DNA of 64,000 nucleotides from Lucinisca nassula (Eukaryota; Mollusca; Bivalvia; Lucinida; Lucinidae): positions 99,850,316-99,914,315 of the forward strand of contig OY757011.1 in assembly GCA_963580285.1 (NCBI GenBank), given 5' to 3'. Both the position numbers and the translations under genes were made by a program. The notes under the pieces are model-generated. The model was not told where the DNA came from. It was given only the letters and a program-made list of their open reading frames with translations, and made no database searches. Each line of letters starts with the position of its first letter. The first letter of the stretch is position 1. Shown here piece by piece: positions 57,284 through 64,000 of the stretch.

Positions 57284-58918
57284 AAAAATGGACAGAAGGC
57301 CTAAAATCATACGGCAGATAGTAGATTGCCTATGGAACATTTCTATGAAAGTTTTGTCAAAATATCTGCAGAGGCTTGGCAGTAAATGCCATTTTTCAAT
57401 TTTCCCAATTATAGTCTATGGAAACTACAAGTTGCCATAGTAACCAAACTAATGAGCCGATTTTGATAAAAACACAAACTTTCAATCCCCCAGCCCAATG
57501 ATAATACAGATAAAATTTGGGCCCAATCGGCCCAGTGGCTTCAGAGGAGATGTCGTTTGAAAGTGTTGACGCAGACGATATACGTCATACGACGGACGAC
57601 GACAGACAACTGCCTATCCTATAAGCTCCCCCGGAGCCTTCGGCTCTGGTGAGCTAAAAATGTTCACTGTTTAACATACAATTCACATTCAAGTGAAAAG
57701 GCCTCACTGGTGTATATGGAGCTAAACTTTTTGATGAAATCATCAACATCATCATTGTCATCAATGGCAATATCACCATTTACAGTATTTATTGTCGGTG
57801 CCATAATCCAAATATTTAAAATATGAGCATTTAGTATTTTAACACCATATGTTTAAACAATCAGTTTCTATCCAGGGCATCAGTAACAATATTAATATCA
57901 TGACCATTTATAGCACCAATATGAGCAATATAATTTAGCAAAAACAACGATTTGGATTATTTAGTTTTGGGACACTAATTGCACACCTGGGTCAAAGGTC
58001 TGATCCTTTGTTTGGAAATTTCATAAAGGGTTTCCATCCCATGAGATTCAGCAGGGAAGGACCAGACAAGACTGTGCTAATGCCAAAGATGCTGATTACA
58101 CTGTGTGTACACACAGGCTTATCTGCATATTTATCGTTCATACACGAAATTTGCAGGTTTTGTTCATGATGAGGCTCATTCATTATGGTCTATAATATAT
58201 CAAATGATAAAAGTGTATGAATAGATGGGTGAAAATGTTAAGCAGCTAAACTACACAGTTTGATCTAATCCTGTGTGAAAATATTTCTATGAAGCAGCCA
58301 TCACTATTGTACCACTTTTGGAGCGGCTATACTTACACATTCTATGCCAAATATGGAATAGTATTCTCAATTCTCAAACAATCTATTATTTTATTCCTAA
58401 AAATTCCAGAAAGGGGTGTGTGCATGGCATATGCTGGTTACAAAAACACATTATAATGTATTTACTATTCAGCAATATACAAGTTGCCTATGTTAACTTA
58501 AAACAAGTTTTTCGTGAAAAGCTTGCCCCAAATATGCTTACCATAGTCCCATTTTGGACCATTGTACTGGTTAAAATCATGGTGTGTATCATATTTATAC
58601 TTCATTAATGAGTTTCCTGCATGAAACAAGTTAAACAAATGTAAATTGCACCACTGTTAATGACTACATCTGAAAAGACCTTAATATTTCAACATTGTCC
58701 TAATGTTAGTCTTATTACATAACTGGCACATTCGTGAACTTGCGTACCGCATGTTGGCATGATATAAAACATGTTTTGCAAGGCTTAAAAAATGGGAAAT
58801 ATTGTGATTCATACTGCCCAGATATAGAACTAAAATAATATACTAAAGAGAATTTTGGTACCATGGTGGCCACTCAAAATGCATTTTTGTGAGCTTTCGT
58901 CACACGGGAGCTTCTACT

Positions 58919-58962
58919 ATTGTCTCCAAAAACCGTGTCGATGAGTTGTCTTGTCGATGAAT
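58919..58962. mobile_element. element X right terminal repeat, fragment between two insertions
   Basis: ATTGTCTCCAAAAACCGTGT, CGATGAGTTGTCTTGTCGAT, GAAT: the inverted match of 25500-25545. It is bounded left by the 32-kb insertion and right by the 4-kb palindrome. Confidence 0.8.
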
Positions 58963-59327
58963 AGGAGGTTTTAGGGATTTCGTTTATGACGTCATTCTTG
59001 CGCATGCGCAAAGCACTGGCCGTCAATTGAAACGGCCATCGCTATTCAAATGTATTGGCGGAACTTAAATGCTAACGATATTCAGACATTTTGAGAGAAA
59101 AGATACCCGTTTTCATTGAAATAATGCCTCGAGAAGGAAAGTATGATATTTTGCTTTCATCACTTAAGTTCATTTATCCTGGATCCGTTTGTTATTGACG
59201 AAAATCTCTTCGTGAATGACCCATGTCAATGGCTTACGAAAGCTTACTTACAAAAATAGTTTTTTACGTAACTTTTCGTTATTCGCTATCCAAGTATAGC
59301 TACATGTATCACATATGGACAGAACTT

Positions 59328-59360
<33 letters not shown>

Positions 59361-59769
59361 CTATCGATCGATCGATGGAGAAAACTGTCCAACGATCTGT
59401 CTACATACGCAATTAAAAAAATGTCCAACGATCTGTCTAGAAGTGCGTTTTAATAAATTGAAGATTCCTGTGGACAGACAACACATGATTTGTTTTGGTT
59501 TAAACAATATTTTATTTCCAACAAACATCATGCACACAGAGAGAGAGAGAGAGATTTGACTGAGAAACTGACAGTAGACAGACAAACGACAGACTGACTG
59601 AATGACTGACTAACAGACGAATGGACGGGCAGTTAGACAGGAAAATAAACTGATACTGACAGTAGAAAACAATTAATGAGTGGACTGCTGACAGACGGGC
59701 GTTGAGTCAACGTTGGTTCGACGTCATGCCGTCAACACCAACTCCAACTCACTTCAACGTCACATGGCC

Positions 59770-59811
<42 letters not shown>

Positions 59812-60081
59812 GTTTGACTGACAGACGACAGACCGACTGGATGAATGAATGACTAACAGACGTACGGACGGACAGACAGAAAAAAAAATAAACATACTGA
59901 CAGTCGAAAAAAAACTAATAAGTGGACTGAAAGATGGTCGTCGAGTCAACGTTGGCTCGACGTCATGCCGTCAACACCCACTCCAACTCATTTCAATGTC
60001 ACGTGACCGTTGAGATGAGAGAGGTTTGACTGATTCCTGTATCCAAGAAGATATTGTGGAGCTAAGCTAATAAGCTATTAA

Positions 60082-60290
60082 CCCTTTTTGCACCAAATAA
60101 TGGAATCTTCCTCCTTATATATAGCAGGAGTCCATTTCAAAATTTAGGCGTGTCAGGTTGTGTTTCCTTCAAAATTTGTCTGGAAATTGGCTTGACTTTT
60201 GCAAACAGTGTAGGCCCTGATCAGACGCCGCGTTCTGTGGCGTCTGATCGGTGCCTGCACTGTTTGCCAGGGTACCCGTTTTGGGGTTCC
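60082..60290 (+). mobile_element. MITE family 2 in left palindrome arm
   Basis: TTAA, CCCTTTTTGCACCAAATAAT, AAATTTAGGCGTGTCAGG, hairpin GCAAACAGTGTAGGCCCTGA / TGATCGGTGCCTGCACTG; right end degraded. Confidence 0.8.
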
Positions 60291-60599
60291 TGGTAATGTA
60301 AGGGCTGGGCAGGTTGATCTACCTCATTTACTGTAAAATCTTGCACATGCTAAGGAGTGTTTCATTCTCATGCACTGAAAGGGTGTTCTAGGTTTGTTTT
60401 GGATTTAATGATCCAATCCCACTGAGTCTTGACGGGTCCGAGCACTGGGCAAATGACATCTAATTAAGCAACGCCGTATTTTTCGCCAACGCAACGTGAC
60501 TTTTCATCGACGTTGCAGTCAAATTCAGTGCATCGCTTTGATGTTGGTTTGATGTAAACTGGGGTTTACAGGGGTAAACATTATTTTTCTTATTCCTGT

Positions 60600-60790
60600 T
60601 TGTGGGTACTCGATAGAACCGCCTCAAAACATAGATTGTGGGTACTCGATAGAACCGCCTGTACTTAATGTACAACATGCTTATATGTTAAAAAAACAAA
60701 AACGGGCAAATAATTAAAAATCTTTATCTCGTAAAGGCGGTTCTATCGAGTCCCCGCAATCTATGTTTTGAGCAGAAATAAAAAAAAAAA
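60600..60790. repeat. hairpin family B cluster
   Basis: GGGTACTCGATAGAACCGCC occurs twice (60603, 60638) and inverted at 60735 (GGCGGTTCTATCGAGTCC), followed by CAATCTATGTTTTGAGCAGA and AATAAAAA. The same tail follows hairpin B at 33670. Present only in the left arm of the palindrome, so inserted after the inverted duplication. Confidence 0.7.
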
Positions 60791-61014
60791 TATTTTTCAT
60801 CTTAAATTTTCCATTCCCCCCCCCCCCCCAAAAATTGATAATATATTTGTATAGGCATGTTTTCGTAATGCGAAGTTTCACACCTGGTAGCATATCGGTG
60901 TTTGTCCCATTATCTTACATTAGAATTCGTCAAAAGTTAAAAAGAATTTCATTGCTTTACGCTGTAATTAACACTTTATCTGTCCAACTGCCTTGTAGCA
61001 TATACGACGTTGAC

Positions 61015-61220
61015 GGCCAGGGCTTTTCCCGTTCTATTTTTAGAACCGGAAGTACGTCACGAAAAAAGCTCCTATATTTTAGAACCGGAAGTACGTCACG
61101 AAAAAAGCTCCTATATAGGAGCTTTTTTCGTGACGTACTTCCGGTTCTAAAAATAGAACGGGAAAAGCATATAGGAGCTTTTTTCGTGACGTACTTCCGG
61201 TTCTAAAAATAGAACTTGAA
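61015..61220. repeat. palindrome core: four copies of a 38-bp motif
   Basis: AGAACCGGAAGTACGTCACG followed by AAAAAAGCTCCTATA occurs twice direct on the left of the centre and twice inverted on the right. CGGAAGT and ACGTCA resemble ETS and CREB sites, which may be chance. Confidence 0.85.
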
Positions 61221-61899
61221 AAGCCCTGGCCGTCATCTGTCGTATTGCTTCAAAGGCAGTGGGACAGATAAAATGTTAATTACAGCGTAAAACAGTGGAA
61301 TTCTTTTAAACTTTTGGGGAATTCTAATGTAAGATAATGGGAGAAACACCGATATGGTACCAGATGTGAAATTTCGCATTACGAAAATGATATATTGTAC
61401 ATACGATCTCTCTCTCTCTCTCTCTCTCTTAGCGCACCAACAATTAGCGAGCGCAGGCAAATGTAAATTACAGTTTGTCGTTAAATGACCCTACGTCAAC
61501 CTACATGTAGCCTTTCAACAACGTCGTGTCTACATCAAACCAACTTCAAAGCGATGCATTGAATTTGACATTGCAACGTCGATGAAACGTGACACCGTTT
61601 CGTTGGCGATAATATGGCGTTGCTGTCTGTCTGTCTACTGATACTGCGTCGGTCACATTTGACCATTGCCGCAGGTGTAAATTACATACACTCCAGGTTT
61701 GCTTAATAAAATGTCATTTGCCCAGTGCTCGGGCCCATCAAGACTCAGTGGGATTGGACAATTAAATTCAAAACAAACGTAGAACACCCTTTAATAGCAT
61801 AAGGATATTAAACACTCCTTCGCAAGTGCAAGATTTTACAGTAAAATCTGGTAGCTTTGTAGATTGGTACAACCTGCCCAGCCCTTATATCTACATTAA

Positions 61900-62119
61900 C
61901 CCATTTGGTACCGGAAACCCAAAAAGGGGTAAGTGACAAACAGTGCAGGCCCAGATCAGACGCAGCAGAACGTGGAGTCTGATCAGAGCCTACACTGTTT
62001 GCAAAAAGTTCGGCCATTTTCCAAATAGATTTTGAAGAAAACACAACCTGACACCCCTAAATTTTGAAAATGACTCCTGCTATATATAAGAAGGAAGATT
62101 GCATTTGGTGCAAAAAGGG
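61900..62119 (-). mobile_element. MITE family 2 in right palindrome arm
   Basis: TTAA (61896-61899), CCCATTTGGTACCGG, hairpin GACAAACAGTGCAGGCCCAG / complement, AACCTGACACCCCTAAATTT and CAAAAAGGG then TTAT. It mirrors the copy in the left arm. Confidence 0.8.
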
Positions 62120-62597
62120 TTATGGGCTCCTTGGCTACAGGGATCAGTCAAACCATCTCAACAGTCACATGCCATTGAAGTGAGTTGGAGTGGTTGTCGA
62201 CGGCATGACGTCGAGCCAACGTTGACTCGACGCCCGTCTGTACTCGACGCCCGTCTGTAAGTCCACTCATTGGTTGTTGTTTTTTTCGACTGTCAGTATG
62301 TTTATTTGTCTTTCTAACAGTCCGTCTGTTCGTCTGATAGTCAGTCATTCAGTCAGTCGGTCTGTGTGTCCTTTGTCTGTCTACTGTCAATTTGTCAGTC
62401 AAACCCCTCTCTCTCTCTCTGTCTCTCTCTCTCTCTCATGCCAAAGGTCATGTGACAATGAAGTGAGTTGGAGTGGGTGTCGACGGCATAGCGTCGAACC
62501 AACATTGACTCAACGCCCCTCCGTCAGTCCACTCATTAGTTTATTTCGACTGTCAGTATGGACATTTAAATTGCACATGTAGACAGATCGTTGGACG

Positions 62598-62603
62598 ACA
62601 GAC

Positions 62604-62667
<64 letters not shown>

Positions 62668-62669
62668 CG

Positions 62670-62703
<34 letters not shown>

Positions 62704-62725
62704 TAGATAGATAGATAGATAGATA
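62598..62725. repeat. GATA microsatellite
   Basis: (GATA)n at 62606-62668 and an interrupted GATA/GACA run to 62725; counterpart (TATC)n at 59331-59362 in the left arm. Tyr-Leu-Ser-Ile open frames here are artefacts of the repeat. Confidence 0.95.
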
Positions 62726-62997
62726 CATGGGTCATTCACGATAAGATTTTCGTCAATTAACAACGGATTTAGGATAAATGAATTTCGGTAATGAAAGTAA
62801 AATATCAATTTTTCCTTCTCGAGGCATTATTTCAATGAAAACTGGTATATTTTCTCTCAAAATGTCTGAATATTGTTAGCATTTTAAGTTCCGCCAATAC
62901 ATTTGAATAGCGATGGCCGTTTCAATTGACGGCCAGTACTTTGCGCATGCGCAAGAATGACGTCATAAACGGAATTCCTAAAACCTCCTATTGTCTT

Positions 62998-63889
62998 GTT
63001 CCCAGTTGTACAGTTAGTAAGCCAGTTACCTCAAGGCAAAACATATTTTTTCATGATGGAGCATGCAATAAGAAATTATCGCAAAATTATCCTTCTTGTC
63101 TAGAATAATGAGAAATTCAGTTTTAGTTAACATGTTCAGAAGAAGAAGTTACCACATCTGTCATCCCAGACTTCTCTAAGAAAAAGTAACTCCAGCTTTT
63201 CTCAACTACAAAACCAACTGCACTATTGCCACTTATAGCTGCAACTGCAACATCAACGTCTTGCTACATGTAAAACCCACAGCTCCCATCAGAGACACAA
63301 AAGGGAAAGAAACACAAACATGAAACAACGGATCCTAATGGAGACATCAACAGCGGAAACACAAAAGGATAGTTACTTCCACGCAAAATGGCCAATTGGC
63401 GGTCGGTATAAAAGCCAAGGCCGCGCCGGGCCGAACCGCCGAGCCAAAAATTGCCGATCCCAAGATTTTATTTTTAGGAATTCTAACCGCAGAAGAAATG
63501 TTAGTGGTAAATCTTAATATGATAATAATATGAATATAGGCTTAGCCTAACTGCGAGCACAGCGATGTTCACCAGATATATATACTTCGCCTATATACTT
63601 CGCTATTTTAAAAGCATGAGATTTTCACTAAAAAATGTACAGGCGCTTTACTTAACTACCTAGGGTTTATAAGCAGTGTTAAAATGCTTTGTAGATAAAC
63701 AACAACAACAACGTTGCTATGGAGTATATGCTGGTAAGAAAGGAAATATTTTACCAGCCAACAACTAAGAAGAAGAACAACAAAAAACATACACTGAAAA
63801 GTGGCCCCAAAAATAAAATAAAAAACAAACTTGTCCAATTATAAAACAGTAACTATAACTAATAGATTCAGTTGGCACTGCACATCAGG
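62998..63889. other. no gene assigned
   Basis: Unique-looking sequence. A 65-codon plus-strand frame (63320-63517) includes a GC-rich patch at 63395-63460 and ends near a GTAAAT, but I recognise no domain. A CAACAACAACAAC microsatellite lies near 63700. Confidence 0.4.
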
Positions 63890-64000
63890 GCTTAATGAAA
63901 TATAATTGGTTCACATGGTGCTTCTATGCAGAATGTATATGAACACTAGTAAACCGCTTAGGGATATAGGGATAAGCCTGCCCAGGCAAAGCGGCACGAG
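63890..64000 (+). mobile_element. LE-family repeat, truncated by window end
   Basis: GGATAAGCCTGCCCAGGCAA and AGCGGCACGAG match the complement of 22415-22445 and the 8500 copy (TAAGCCTGACCAGGGAAAGT). Confidence 0.65.

Larger units (their letters stand above)
42780..58918. mobile_element. 16,139-bp composite unit, copy 2
   Basis: Head-to-tail repeat of 26641-42779; begins AGTAAGAGCTCC immediately after CTTCTACT, ends CTTCTACT then ATTGT. Internal landmarks: inserted DNA 44815-53936, inner P 45740-53846, no-duplication element 54401-57283. Confidence 0.93.
58963..62989. mobile_element. 4.03-kb imperfect palindrome (foldback-like element)
   Basis: AGGAGGTTTTAGG at the left, CCTAAAACCTCCT at the right, flanked by AT. 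Landmarks appear in mirror order: GCGCATGCGC (58996/62945), TATC/GATA microsatellites, CAACGATCTGTCTA, GA/CT tracts, GAGTCAACGTTGG, MITE family 2, CCACTGAGTCTTGA, GCATCGCTTTGATG, CATATCGGTGTTT. The centre is at 61114/61115 in CCTATATAGG. Arms are about 2.15 and 1.9 kb and clearly diverged. No transposase seen. Confidence 0.9.

Noticed and set aside
26641..58918. Interpretation of the composite as a Polinton/Maverick (large size, AG...CT ends)
   Set aside because: No DNA polymerase B, integrase, capsid or packaging ATPase frames are present, and the duplication is 5 bp, not 6.
62598..62728. Tyr-Leu-Ser-Ile-rich open frames
   Set aside because: Pure translation of a GATA/TATC microsatellite.

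Overview
The window looks like nuclear DNA of a bivalve mollusc (a heterodont clam is my guess; the sequence alone cannot prove it). There are no operons. Spliced exons have GT-AG borders. More than 85% of the sequence appears to be layered mobile or tandem repeats of the kind common in bivalves: AGGTCAAGGTCA-rich arrays, elements ending GGTGAGCTAAAA, tRNA-derived SINEs and hairpin MITEs with TTAA or TA target duplications.

Host gene. Four exons on the minus strand (22231-22115, 16141-16042, 13045-12981, 10779-10714) join in phase into one glycosyltransferase-2 reading frame that I recognise as B3GNTL1/QTGAL, the galactosyltransferase that modifies queuosine in tRNA. The first exon was not found and the 3' exons lie beyond the left edge. 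Its introns are packed with piggyBac-type and pogo-type MITEs, SINEs and a dead mariner transposase.

Left third (1-25.5 kb): AGGTCA-type arrays (0.3-6.1 kb), a GGTGAGCTAA-type element (6.5-8.2 kb), the B3GNTL1 introns, then a terminal-inverted-repeat element Y (23.0-25.5 kb).

Middle (25.5-59 kb): an element X, carrying one PHD-like zinc-finger exon, was invaded in its right terminal repeat by a 32,278-bp insertion flanked by ATTGT. That insertion is two head-to-tail copies of a 16,139-bp unit (26641-42779 and 42780-58918) whose ends abut with no target sequence between them. Only three substitutions and no length difference were spotted. Each unit can be unpacked: an outer ~4.1-kb element P (ends AGTAAGAGCTCC / GGAGCTTCTACT) is split by an insertion with a TCACTTA duplication. 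That insertion holds an inverted complete second copy of P. The inner P holds a 3,990-bp pogo transposon with an apparently intact three-exon transposase plus a divergent HIRAN-domain gene. The outer P holds a 2.9-kb element inserted with no target duplication. Because P is present twice, each insertion has its own empty site in the other copy.

Right (59-64 kb): a 4.03-kb imperfect palindrome (58963-62989) inserted in the same X repeat, about 40 bp from the 32-kb insertion, then about 0.9 kb of unassigned sequence and a truncated interspersed repeat.

The only apparently intact coding capacity is the pogo transposase and its HIRAN partner (two copies each) and the partial B3GNTL1 gene. All coordinates were read by eye. 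Repeat boundaries marked approximate could move by tens of bases.
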